A DNA stretch of 19,621 nt from NCBI GenBank assembly GCA_947057505.1, contig CAMSEM010000016.1:1-19621 (forward strand), in the 5' to 3' direction. Positions within the stretch are counted from its first letter, which is position 1, and the number at the start of each line of letters is the position of its first letter. The DNA is from an uncultured Clostridium sp. Lineage in GTDB: Bacteria > Bacillota > Clostridia > TANB77 > CAG-508. The position numbers were made by a program, and so were the translations under genes. Shown here piece after piece: positions 1-6,668 of the stretch. The notes beneath the pieces were generated by a model that did not search any database, had not been told where the DNA came from, and saw only the letters and a list, made by a program, of their open reading frames with translations.

Positions 1-21
1 TTTTAAATTACTTGTATTCAT
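1..21 (-). CDS. Start of an unidentified gene, cut by the window edge
   Basis: Only the first seven codons are inside the window (M-N-T-S-N-L-K). The start is supported by a strong Shine-Dalgarno sequence, GGAGGT, at 35-30, eight bases upstream of the ATG at 21-19. The gene lies about 90 bases downstream of the YyaC-like gene on the same strand, with no convincing terminator between them, so it may belong to the same transcript. Nothing can be said about its product. Confidence 0.6.
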
Positions 22-113
22 TATTTTTTACCTCCACTTTTGTTTGTTTCTTTACTTAAATTTTTTCCATATTTTCTTAACTTTATACAAATAATTTAAA
101 ATTTTACCTATTT

Positions 114-566
114 CTATTCATTCACTACACTAGTAATTTGATTTGCTACATTTTGTGCTAGTCTATTTAATTGCATTTTATTCCACCTAATCTTTTCTAT
201 TTTATTGCCTATGACTGTTTTTATGTTTAAGTGTGCTGGTACATATAGGCTTTTGCCAAATGCTTTTCCTATTTCTATGCCACCTAAGCTTACATAGGTA
301 GTGCCTATTGGAGCCTTTAAGCTAAAGGCTGAGTCTATTAGTATAATTTGTTTTTGCTTATTTAGGTCTAATTGATTTAAAACTTTTTTGGCATTGGTAT
401 AATGAATAGGGTTTTCCATTGTGCCTAATACCTGCACTTTTTTATTATGGTGCAAGTTGCTTTTTAGGTAATTTCCTACTCTTGGTCCAAAAGAGTCAAA
501 TAATAGTTTATTGGTTCCAATACATACAAATACATACTCTCCCATTTTCAATTTCATTCCTTCCAT
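114..566 (-). CDS. YyaC/DUF1256-like sporulation protein
   Basis: The protein has 150 residues and resembles the YyaC/DUF1256 family, which is related to the spore germination protease GPR and associated with sporulation. Visible family landmarks are the N-terminal CIGTN...DSFGPRVG segment, where most members have CIGTD, then GTMENPIH, the IILIDSAF strand, and the C-terminal GGIEIGK...VPAHLNIKTVIG region. The first aspartate of the family motif is Asn here, while the second Asp (in FDS) and the Asp of LIDS are kept. The start is uncertain. Three in-frame ATGs (566, 557, 545) lie close together, and the best SD-like stretch, GGAAGGA at 564-558, would serve the ATG at 545. The gene is last in the minus-strand cluster, 160 bases from its upstream neighbour, and has a candidate promoter of its own. 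Confidence 0.72.
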   Translation of the reverse strand: MEGMKLKMGEYVFVCIGTNKLLFDSFGPRVGNYLKSNLHHNKKVQVLGTMENPIHYTNAKKVLNQLDLNKQKQIILIDSAFSLKAPIGTTYVSLGGIEIGKAFGKSLYVPAHLNIKTVIGNKIEKIRWNKMQLNRLAQNVANQITSVVNE

Positions 567-618
567 CTTACCATTGTCTTTCTATACTATTTATAGTTTT
601 TACATTTTTCATTCCTAT

Positions 619-665
619 TGATAATAGTATCTTTTGAAACTATTATCAGTTCAAAGAATTCTTTG
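619..665. repeat. Two adjacent palindromes upstream of the YyaC-like gene
   Basis: TGATAATAGT (619-628) and ACTATTATCA (639-648) form a perfect 10-bp inverted repeat around a 10-base spacer. Four bases further, CAAAGAATTCTTTG (652-665) is a perfect 14-bp palindrome. No T-run follows on either strand, so neither looks like an intrinsic terminator. Their overlap with the candidate promoter suggests an operator or an RNA hairpin, which is inference only. Confidence 0.4.
626..654 (-). promoter_or_regulatory. Candidate SigA-type promoter for the YyaC-like gene
   Basis: On the minus strand TTGAAC (654-649) and GATACT (631-626) are separated by 17 bases, about 60 bases before the YyaC-like start. 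The -10 element overlaps a perfect inverted repeat. No clear SigF or SigG promoter was recognised, although those would be expected for a forespore gene. Confidence 0.35.
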
Positions 666-727
666 CTTAAGTAAATCCATAACCTTAACTATTTTATTGA
701 TTATGAATGATAACCTTTTTTATAGTA

Positions 728-973
728 TTAATCTTTGTCTAAAGAAATGACAATTTTAACATTTTTATCTTTTTGATATTTTTTTATAATATCTTCTGAA
801 AAGCCTGCCACTTCGTTTGAAAGGATAATGGTATCGTAGTTTTTACCAATTAGTTCTTTCATAGTTTCATCTGTTTTTTCTAAGTCTTGTAAAGAAAAAA
901 CATCAAACCCTAAAGCTTGTGGCAAACGAAAACTCTTTGTATCTTTTTCATATTTAATCCAAGATATTTTCAT
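728..973 (-). CDS. Small protein resembling V/A-type ATPase subunit F
   Basis: The product is about 81 residues. The segment order (short N-terminal strand, A-L-G-F-D-V-F, a helix, Y-D-T-I-I-L-S-N-E-V-A, a helix, V-K-I-V-I-S-L) resembles the small Rossmann-like fold of ATP synthase subunit F (PF01990). No other V-ATPase subunit gene is nearby, so a role in a rotary ATPase is doubtful and the resemblance may be structural only. A GTG at 982 opens the frame, but the ATG at 973 is preferred because AGGTGAT lies directly upstream at proper spacing. The gene follows the phospholipase C-like gene by 52 bases on the same strand. Confidence 0.6.
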   Translation of the reverse strand: MKISWIKYEKDTKSFRLPQALGFDVFSLQDLEKTDETMKELIGKNYDTIILSNEVAGFSEDIIKKYQKDKNVKIVISLDKD

Positions 974-1025
974 TTTAATCACCTATTGCTTATTGTTTGA
1001 TGTTTCTTTTTTTTTTATACCTTAT

Positions 1026-1724
1026 TTAATTATTTGTTAGCATATTTTGAATAAATTGTATACTTTCTTTTAATCCATTTTCAAATTCTTCTTGTGTATA
1101 TAGTTTATATGTGTTACTTACATTTTGTAGTTTTTCATCTACCTTATCAAAATATTGGTTTACTTTTTGAATATCGCTTTCTTCTACACATATAACTGGT
1201 ATCTTTTTTACTTGTTCTACTAAAGTTCTATCTGTAAAGCATACTTTTTCTATAATATTTTGATATAGATGTTTAGAAAAACAATTAAAGTCATCTACCT
1301 TCATTTTTCTAATTTCTTCATTTTCTCCGTAAAAAATAGTTTGGTCATTTTGATATACTCCTACTAGTTTTTCGTTTTCAAAAACTCCCTTTTTTACGTA
1401 GGAATAATAGTTCCAATAGTAGTCTGTCAAAATATGAACCATATATCCATATATCATTGGGTTATTTAACTTTTTTTTCATATTATGACATAAAACTTTA
1501 TAATCTTGATAAATATTTTCAATTTGATCCTTTTCCCTATAATTACGATTTTTTTGCATATAGTGAGTAATATTATGTGTAATTACTTTTGTAGCATTTG
1601 GAATTAAATAACCATTGTTTACATCTGGTAGTAAGTTACCTAAGGTAAAAGCTTGTTTTTCTTTCTCATTCATATTTTTAGAGAGTTCTTGGCTAACAGC
1701 TAAGTGAATTCCCCATGATGGCAT
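1026..1724 (-). CDS. Zinc-dependent phospholipase C-like protein
   Basis: This 232-residue protein begins MPSWGIHLAVSQEL and continues with FTLGNLLPDVN, then THNITHY and MVHILTDYYWNYY. This is the pattern of the zinc-dependent phospholipase C family (PF00882), in which the N-terminal Trp, His and Asp residues ligate metal. Members of this clostridial branch are usually annotated only as hypothetical, and neither substrate nor location is established. No signal peptide is visible, so the protein is probably cytoplasmic. The start is firm, with GGAGG close upstream. It begins 16 bases after the DUF4116 gene ends, consistent with an operon. Confidence 0.7.
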   Translation of the reverse strand: MPSWGIHLAVSQELSKNMNEKEKQAFTLGNLLPDVNNGYLIPNATKVITHNITHYMQKNRNYREKDQIENIYQDYKVLCHNMKKKLNNPMIYGYMVHILTDYYWNYYSYVKKGVFENEKLVGVYQNDQTIFYGENEEIRKMKVDDFNCFSKHLYQNIIEKVCFTDRTLVEQVKKIPVICVEESDIQKVNQYFDKVDEKLQNVSNTYKLYTQEEFENGLKESIQFIQNMLTNN

Positions 1725-1740
1725 TTTTATTCCTCCTTTT

Positions 1741-2265
1741 TTATTGTTCTGGTGGGTTTAGAATTGCTTGTACATCTGCATCATTTTTTAATTCTTTAGA
1801 ATCTATATATTCTTTTGCTCTTTTGTCTTTTTTAATTGCCTCTAATATAATTTGCTTATTATTTCGTAGTCTACGACTGGCATATTTAAAAATAAGTCCT
1901 TTATTTCTTACTGCTTCTAGTACAACATCTTCATCATCTCTTAATTCTTTTGAAGCATAGTATAGTATTTGCCCATCTATTTTTACACCTGCTAAAAATA
2001 GTTCTTTATCTGCTTTTAATTTATCACTTGCATAGCAAGCTGTCCAACCTACTTTTTCCACAGATGGCATAACTACTTCTTTATCATTTTTTAATCTATC
2101 ACTTGCAAATTCTAGTGCTATTGGGTTTTGCTTAATAGCTTCCATAACAATTTCTTTATCATCTTGAAGCTCTTTTGAGGCAAAGTCTAAAATTTTTCCA
2201 TCTTCTTTTACTTTTCGTAATACATATTCTCTATTATCAGCTTGACTCATATCAAAATCTTCCAT
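1741..2265 (-). CDS. DUF4116 repeat protein
   Basis: The protein has 174 residues made of about five tandem copies of a roughly 25-residue helical unit with the pattern (F/Y)AS-x-x-L-(K/R/Q)-(D/N)-(D/N/A)-(K/D)-x-(I/V)-(V/I/L/F)-(M/L)-x-(A/S/G)-(I/V). This is the signature of DUF4116, which has no known biochemical activity and is usually regarded as a protein-interaction repeat. Its ATG overlaps the stop codon of the NrdD-like gene (TAATG), and its SD (GGGAGATG) lies inside that gene. The two proteins are therefore translationally coupled and probably made in fixed proportion, which suggests they act together. No signal peptide or membrane segment is seen. Confidence 0.85.
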   Translation of the reverse strand: MEDFDMSQADNREYVLRKVKEDGKILDFASKELQDDKEIVMEAIKQNPIALEFASDRLKNDKEVVMPSVEKVGWTACYASDKLKADKELFLAGVKIDGQILYYASKELRDDEDVVLEAVRNKGLIFKYASRRLRNNKQIILEAIKKDKRAKEYIDSKELKNDADVQAILNPPEQ

Positions 2266-4439
2266 TATTTTTCATCTCCCTTAGTCATTTTATGTTTAAT
2301 TTTAATAGAGCCATAACCAATATTATTTTTCTTCATGATTTCAAGTATTGGCATAATCTCTTGTGTACCCTCTTTTACTTCTACACAAGTAATATGTCCT
2401 CCATTTGTATAAGTATGATATGGTGCTTCTATTTGTATTTTTTCTTGAATTGAAATTTTGTAATCAACTGGAATATGAAATGCATTAGTATAATGTTCTT
2501 TATCTGTAATTGATTTTAGGCTTCCGTAAATTGCTTTATCAAGCTTAGCTAACCTCGTGGCTATTTCCTCTTCTTTGGTTGCTATTAATGTAAAATTTAA
2601 ATTATATTTTTGTGAATATTCATTACATTTTTTTCTCATAACTTCTACTATTTTTATTCCTAGTTCTTGTGCTTGTTTACTCTCTCCATGATGTTTTCCT
2701 GTTAATGCTTTTAAACATTCAGCTAATCCCATAAATCCAATTGCTAATGTTCCATGTTTTAATACCCTTTTTAAATTGTCTACTTTTTTTAGCTTTTCAC
2801 TATCTAACCATATACCTTGACCTAATAAGAATGGAAAGTTACTTACTTGCTTTTTGCATTGCACTTCAAATCTTTCTAGTAATTGGTCTTTTACTAAATC
2901 TAGTTTTTCTTCTAGTTCTACAAAAAAGTTATCTATATTAGTTTTTTCATTAGAAATATTTCCATTTTTTATTCCTAGCCTTGGTAGGTTAATGGAAGTA
3001 ATGCTTAATATTCCTCTTCCTGGTATAATCGCTTTGTTATCATCTATTACATTTTCTACTACTCTTGCATTTTGCCCCATATAGGCTACTTCTGTATGAT
3101 AGTTTTTACTATCATACAATTTGCTATTAAATGGTGCATCTAAAAATGCAAAATGTGGCACTTCTTTTTTGCTGGCTACCTTGCAAGCTAGTTCTAGCAA
3201 GTCATAGTTAGGGTCTTTACTTTTATAGTTAATCCCTTCTTTAATTTTGAAAATAGAAATTGGAAATATGATAGTTTGCGTTTTTTCTATTCCTGCTTGT
3301 ATAGCTTCCAAAAAGTTTCTAATAATCATTCTTCCCTCTGGTGATGTATTGGTTCCAAAACTAATAGTAGAAAATGGTGTTTGTGCACCAGATTTAGAGT
3401 AAATAGTGTTTAAGTTATGTATGAATGCTTCCATGGCTTGATAAGTAATTTGGTCAGTTTTTTCTAATGCTTTTTGATATGAAATGCGAAACATTCTTTT
3501 TAGTTCTTCCGATTCTCTACAATATTTATCAAAAATACTACTATCAAATTCAATAGTACCTATTTTTTCTATTTCTCTTTCTATTCCATTAATTGCTATA
3601 AATTTATCAAAATCAGTTAGTTCTAAATAATCAAACACTAATTGTTTGAATTGCTTTTTAAAAGTTTTTAAAATACCTGGCGCCATATAATAGTCAAATG
3701 CTGGTATGCTTTGCGCTCCATGCTGGTCATTTTGATTTGCTTGAATTGCTAATGCTGCTAATGCAGTATAGGAAGTAATGTCATTTGGCTCTCTTAAGTA
3801 GGTTTCACCTATAGAAAAACCATCTTCATACAATTTTTCTATATCTATTTGGCAACAAGTGGTTGTTCCCATTGTTAAAAATTCTATATTATGAATATGG
3901 ATGTCTCCATTTTCATGGGCTTCTACAAATTTTTTCTTCATTAGGTAGGTAATAGCAAATTGTCTTGAAATAGTACTACCATATTGAAGCATTTTTCCCA
4001 TTGCGGTATCACTTTTTATACTAACATCTTCTGGCTCTGATTTAAGTGCTAAATTTTCTATATCTTTTAAAAATTTATGTTGCTTTTTTTCATCCAAAAA
4101 TAATTGCCTTGATTGTGTTCGTTTTTCACGATAAGTTGAAAAGGCTTCATATACATCTTGATAGCCATTATTTTTTAATTCTTCTTCTATTAAGTCTTGA
4201 ATTTCTTCAATTTTAATTTTTTCGTTTTCTATTTTCTTTATTCTAGAAAGAACTTTACTATATACTAAATTTACATCTGTTTCATTATATTTTGCAGTGG
4301 CAGGGTTTTCGTTTGCTATAATATCACCAAAACCTTTTCGTATTGCTAAGGCAATTTTGGCACCATCAAATTCTACCTTTTTGCCATCTCTTTTTACTAC
4401 TGTTTTTCTTGCTACATTTTCTGGTACTTCTATTAACAT
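2265..4439 (-). CDS. NrdD-like protein lacking the glycyl-radical domain (probable pseudoenzyme)
   Basis: This 724-residue homologue of the anaerobic class III ribonucleotide reductase large subunit starts at the ATG at 4439, which has an excellent SD (GGAGGTAGG). A longer in-frame opening to 4523 is rejected. An N-terminal ATP-cone (VVKRDGKKVEFDGAKI, residues 14-29 onward) is followed by the class III barrel: HIHNIEF near 181, TTCCQID near 193-199, the NQNDQHG region near 236 and TSPEGR near 365. Two catalytic elements are missing. The protein ends at IGYGSIKIKH plus ten residues, where active enzymes continue with a four-cysteine zinc site and the RxxGY glycyl-radical motif. At 452-459 the finger loop reads AYMGQNAR, where I recall AYMGCRTR with the thiyl-forming Cys. 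No nrdG activase is nearby. It probably does not reduce nucleotides. An effector-binding or regulatory role with the coupled DUF4116 protein is inference. Confidence 0.85.
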   Translation of the reverse strand: MLIEVPENVARKTVVKRDGKKVEFDGAKIALAIRKGFGDIIANENPATAKYNETDVNLVYSKVLSRIKKIENEKIKIEEIQDLIEEELKNNGYQDVYEAFSTYREKRTQSRQLFLDEKKQHKFLKDIENLALKSEPEDVSIKSDTAMGKMLQYGSTISRQFAITYLMKKKFVEAHENGDIHIHNIEFLTMGTTTCCQIDIEKLYEDGFSIGETYLREPNDITSYTALAALAIQANQNDQHGAQSIPAFDYYMAPGILKTFKKQFKQLVFDYLELTDFDKFIAINGIEREIEKIGTIEFDSSIFDKYCRESEELKRMFRISYQKALEKTDQITYQAMEAFIHNLNTIYSKSGAQTPFSTISFGTNTSPEGRMIIRNFLEAIQAGIEKTQTIIFPISIFKIKEGINYKSKDPNYDLLELACKVASKKEVPHFAFLDAPFNSKLYDSKNYHTEVAYMGQNARVVENVIDDNKAIIPGRGILSITSINLPRLGIKNGNISNEKTNIDNFFVELEEKLDLVKDQLLERFEVQCKKQVSNFPFLLGQGIWLDSEKLKKVDNLKRVLKHGTLAIGFMGLAECLKALTGKHHGESKQAQELGIKIVEVMRKKCNEYSQKYNLNFTLIATKEEEIATRLAKLDKAIYGSLKSITDKEHYTNAFHIPVDYKISIQEKIQIEAPYHTYTNGGHITCVEVKEGTQEIMPILEIMKKNNIGYGSIKIKHKMTKGDEK

Positions 4440-4486
4440 TTTCCTACCTCCTTTTTTATTGTTACTATTTAATAGTTTAAAAGTTA

Positions 4487-4516
4487 AGTATATTGCAAAA
4501 GTGTATCTAACAACAA
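4487..4516 (-). promoter_or_regulatory. Candidate promoter of the NrdD-like operon
   Basis: On the minus strand TTGTTG (4516-4511), an 18-base spacer and TATACT (4492-4487) lie about 50 bases before the ATG. The leader then contains a small imperfect palindrome, ACTATTAAATAGT, before the SD. No recognisable NrdR box was found. Confidence 0.5.
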
Positions 4517-4566
4517 AAACCATTAACTAGTAACTTTTTCTTTTATATCTTATCATATTTTATTGT

Positions 4567-4662
4567 ATTTGGAAAGATAATTTGAGTAATTATTCAGTCA
4601 CATTAAGACAAAAACTTTGTAAGTAGCAACCATTGGACAATTACTAATTTGGAAAGATAATT
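4567..4662. repeat. 16-bp direct repeat, two copies 80 bp apart
   Basis: ATTTGGAAAGATAATT occurs identically at 4567-4582 and 4647-4662, within the divergent intergenic region between the NrdD-like gene and the plus-strand small gene. The second copy ends one base before the -35 of the plus-strand promoter (4664). Identity over 16 bases with an exact 80-bp offset suggests paired protein-binding sites. No regulator can be named. Confidence 0.6.
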
Positions 4663-4663
4663 G

Positions 4664-4692
4664 TTGCATTATTAGTATTTTTATGTTAAAAT
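4664..4692 (+). promoter_or_regulatory. Candidate SigA-type promoter of the 99-residue gene
   Basis: TTGCAT (4664-4669), a 17-base spacer and TAAAAT (4687-4692) lie about 60 bases upstream of the start codon. This is the only plus-strand promoter supported by a gene. Confidence 0.5.
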
Positions 4693-4752
4693 TATGTTAA
4701 CTTTTTTAGATTTGAATTGTACTTTATTAATTATAAAGGAGGGTATAGAAAA

Positions 4753-5052
4753 ATGAAAAATTGTAGTAATTTAGGTTCCTATCAAGTTATGACAACACTT
4801 GCCAAAAAAGTAGGAGGACCTGAAAATCTTTTGTTTTTAATATTTTCTGCATCTTGTGTTACTTGTGAATTGATTAATTTTTTAGTATTGGCAGTGTCTA
4901 ATGCAATAAAAAATGCAAATCAAGATACGAAAATTATTAGAGTTATTTCCAAAAACAATAATGGAGTAGAAGTAGTTGTTCGTTATAAGTGTAAGGTTTC
5001 TAAATCTAATGGTAAGTATATTTTAATTGAAAAAATTGATGAAAAAAATTAA
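4753..5052 (+). CDS. Small protein of unknown function
   Basis: The protein has 99 residues and I do not recognise a family. The start at 4753 is chosen over an ATG at 4717 because AAAGGAGGG lies just upstream of it. Residues about 35-62 are largely hydrophobic (LLFLIFSAS, then LINFLVLAVSN) and contain a CVTC pair. This could be a membrane or buried helical segment. The C-terminal half is basic, with a strand-rich pattern (IIRVISK, VEVVVRYKCKV, YILIEKI). It is the only plus-strand gene in the window. It is transcribed divergently from the NrdD-like operon, has its own promoter, and ends at a strong terminator shared with spo0A, so it is an independent monocistronic unit. Confidence 0.72.
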   Translation: MKNCSNLGSYQVMTTLAKKVGGPENLLFLIFSASCVTCELINFLVLAVSNAIKNANQDTKIIRVISKNNNGVEVVVRYKCKVSKSNGKYILIEKIDEKN

Positions 5053-5087
5053 AGCAAGGTATATTTCAACCTTGCTTTATATTTTTT
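5051..5087. terminator. Bidirectional intrinsic terminator
   Basis: AAAGCAAGGT (5051-5060) and ACCTTGCTTT (5069-5078) form a perfect 10-bp stem around an 8-base loop. A T-rich tract follows on the plus strand (ATATTTTTT) and a T7 run follows on the minus strand. It ends both the plus-strand small gene and the convergent spo0A. Confidence 0.9.
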
Positions 5088-5904
5088 ATGCACTTTTAAG
5101 TTCTAGCCTTAGCTTATCTGCTATCATTGCGATAAATTCTGAATTAGTAGGCTTTCCTTTTGCTGCTGAAACAGTATAACCAAATATGTTTTCTACTGTT
5201 TCTTGTTGACCTCTTCCCCATGCTACTTCTATGGCATGGCGAATGGCACGTTCTACTCTACTTGGTGTAGTATGATATTTAGCAGCTATTTCTGGATAAA
5301 GTTGTTTTGTTATTTGATTAATAACGTCTGTATCTCTAATTACCATCATAATTGCTTCTCTTAAATATTGGTAGCCTTTAATATGTGCTGGAACTCCAAC
5401 TTCGTGAATTATATTGGTTACTAATGCTTCTAAACTATCTTGGTCTTTTTTCTTTTCTGGAGAGATGTCAATATATTGGGCTTTTATTTCTCTATTGATA
5501 AATGCATTTTTAAATTGAGATGGCTGATAATTTTTTAATTCTTTCATTCTTTTTACTAAAACATTAATATCAAAGGGTTTTACAATATAGTATTGTGCAC
5601 CTAAATTGATAGCTTTTTGTGTAATTTTATCTTGTCCTACTGCTGATAGAATAATACATAATGGTGTTTTTTCTAATTCTGTTTCATATAGTTTTTCTAA
5701 CACTCCAAGTCCATCTAAATGTGGCATAATAATATCTAGCAAAATTATGTCTGGCTTTAAATTTATGGCCATTTCGTAGGCTTCATTACCATCTCTGGCA
5801 ATTCCCATTATTTCTATTTCCTCCTCTTTGTCTAAATAGCTAGATAATGTTGTTGTAAAATCATTATTATCATCTGCCAATAATACTGTAATTTTCTCAT
5901 TCAC
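5086..5904 (-). CDS. spo0A: Spo0A, master response regulator of sporulation
   Basis: The 272-residue protein has the full Spo0A architecture. An N-terminal receiver domain carries the acidic pair D11/D12, phospho-acceptor D57 (IILLDIIMPHLDG) and K109 (VKPF). The C-terminal DNA-binding effector domain contains the hallmark helix TPSRVERAIRHAIEVAW. When phosphorylated by the phosphorelay or orphan kinases, Spo0A binds 0A boxes and starts sporulation. The start codon is GTG, as in Bacillus subtilis spo0A, with AGGGGG eight bases upstream. It is transcribed alone from a consensus-like promoter and ends at the shared terminator. The spoIVB gene that often precedes spo0A is absent here. No break or missing key residue is seen. 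Confidence 0.97.
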   Translation of the reverse strand: MNEKITVLLADDNNDFTTTLSSYLDKEEEIEIMGIARDGNEAYEMAINLKPDIILLDIIMPHLDGLGVLEKLYETELEKTPLCIILSAVGQDKITQKAINLGAQYYIVKPFDINVLVKRMKELKNYQPSQFKNAFINREIKAQYIDISPEKKKDQDSLEALVTNIIHEVGVPAHIKGYQYLREAIMMVIRDTDVINQITKQLYPEIAAKYHTTPSRVERAIRHAIEVAWGRGQQETVENIFGYTVSAAKGKPTNSEFIAMIADKLRLELKSA

Positions 5905-5959
5905 ATTTATTTCCCCCTACTTTTTAAATTTGTAATTTCTTACATTTTCCACATTTGAG

Positions 5960-5988
5960 ATTATATTAAATTATTAGGGTTTTTGCAA
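5960..5988 (-). promoter_or_regulatory. SigA-type promoter of spo0A
   Basis: TTGCAA (5988-5983), a 17-base spacer and TATAAT (5965-5960) lie about 55 bases upstream of the GTG start. The -10 is a perfect consensus. No clear 0A box or SigH-type promoter was recognised in the 140 bases upstream of spo0A. Confidence 0.75.
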
Positions 5989-6043
5989 TACTTTTTTAAA
6001 TTTTTTTCCATTTTTTTCCAAATACTTTGTTTTTCAATGTTTT

Positions 6044-6668
6044 TTATTGCAATTTTTTTATATTTTTCTCTCTTATAATTTCCATTTTTTGTATATTAAG
6101 TTGTTTTTTATTGATTTCATACATAAATTTATCTCTTTGGCTTAAAAGAATTTCAAATTTACAGCATACTACATCTGCAAAAGTAGTTTCTAAAATTGAA
6201 ATATCATTTATTTGGCAATAATGCTTAAAATTAGAAAAGTCTTGATATGATAAGGTAATTTGCATTTCTATTCCGTGGACTTTCTATTACAATTTTAGCT
6301 TTATTTAATGCTTCTTTTGTAGCTTCTGTATACGCTCTTACTAGTCCACCAGTTCCTAAAAGAATTCCACCAAAATATCTAGTTACTATTATGATTACGT
6401 TGCTTAGGTTTTGCTTTTTTAAAAGATTAAGCATAGGAGCTCCTGCAGTTCCACTTGGTTCTCCATCATCGCTTGCTTTTTCTACTATTCCATCTTTTGT
6501 TTGAATGCGATAAGCATAGCAATGATGTTTTGCATCATAGTATTTTTTATGTATTTGAGCTATTTTACTTTCTGCATCTTCTATTGTACTAACATAACAT
6601 AAGTCACTGATGAATTTGGACTTTTTTTCTACTATTTGTGCTGTTACCTCTTCCTTAATTGTGTTCAT
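6044..6668 (-). CDS. yigZ: YigZ/IMPACT family protein, split by a +1 frameshift at CGG
   Basis: This is a UPF0029/IMPACT (YigZ, YvyE) homologue, a family with an N-terminal Impact domain and a C-terminal DUF1949 ferredoxin-like domain, thought to bind RNA or ribosomes. The first frame (6668 down to 6231) holds KSKFISDLCYV, HHCYAYRIQ, ASDDGEPSGTAGAPML and RYFGGILLGTGGLVRAY. It then leaves the family at the CGG at 6275. The second frame (down to 6044) holds the DUF1949 part (MQITLSYQDFSNFKHYCQ...). Skipping one base joins them into about 207 residues, the normal family length. The start at 6668 has AAGGAGA at good spacing and overlaps the end of yhiN by 14 bases. Alternatives are a true pseudogene or an assembly error, but the same sequence interrupts the neighbouring gene. 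Confidence 0.85.
6271..6281 (-). other. Putative +1 recoding site in yigZ (AGT CCA CGG AA)
   Basis: Read in the upstream frame the codons are AGT (6281-6279), CCA (6278-6276), CGG (6275-6273). Skipping the C at 6275 gives AGT CCA GGA ATA GAA ATG and continues into the DUF1949 frame. Without a shift the ribosome would add about 15 unrelated residues and stop at 6231. The 11-base motif AGTCYACGGAA is shared with the site in yhiN. Confidence 0.65.

Noticed and set aside
1741..2300. Missing NrdD C-terminal domain hidden in another frame downstream
   Set aside because: No CxxC zinc motif or RxxGY glycyl-radical motif follows in any frame. The DUF4116 gene begins at once, and there is no CGG near the end of the NrdD-like frame.
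4440..4523. 28-residue N-terminal extension of the NrdD-like protein
   Set aside because: The extension overlaps the promoter elements. The ATG at 4439 has a far better SD and matches the usual start of the ATP-cone.
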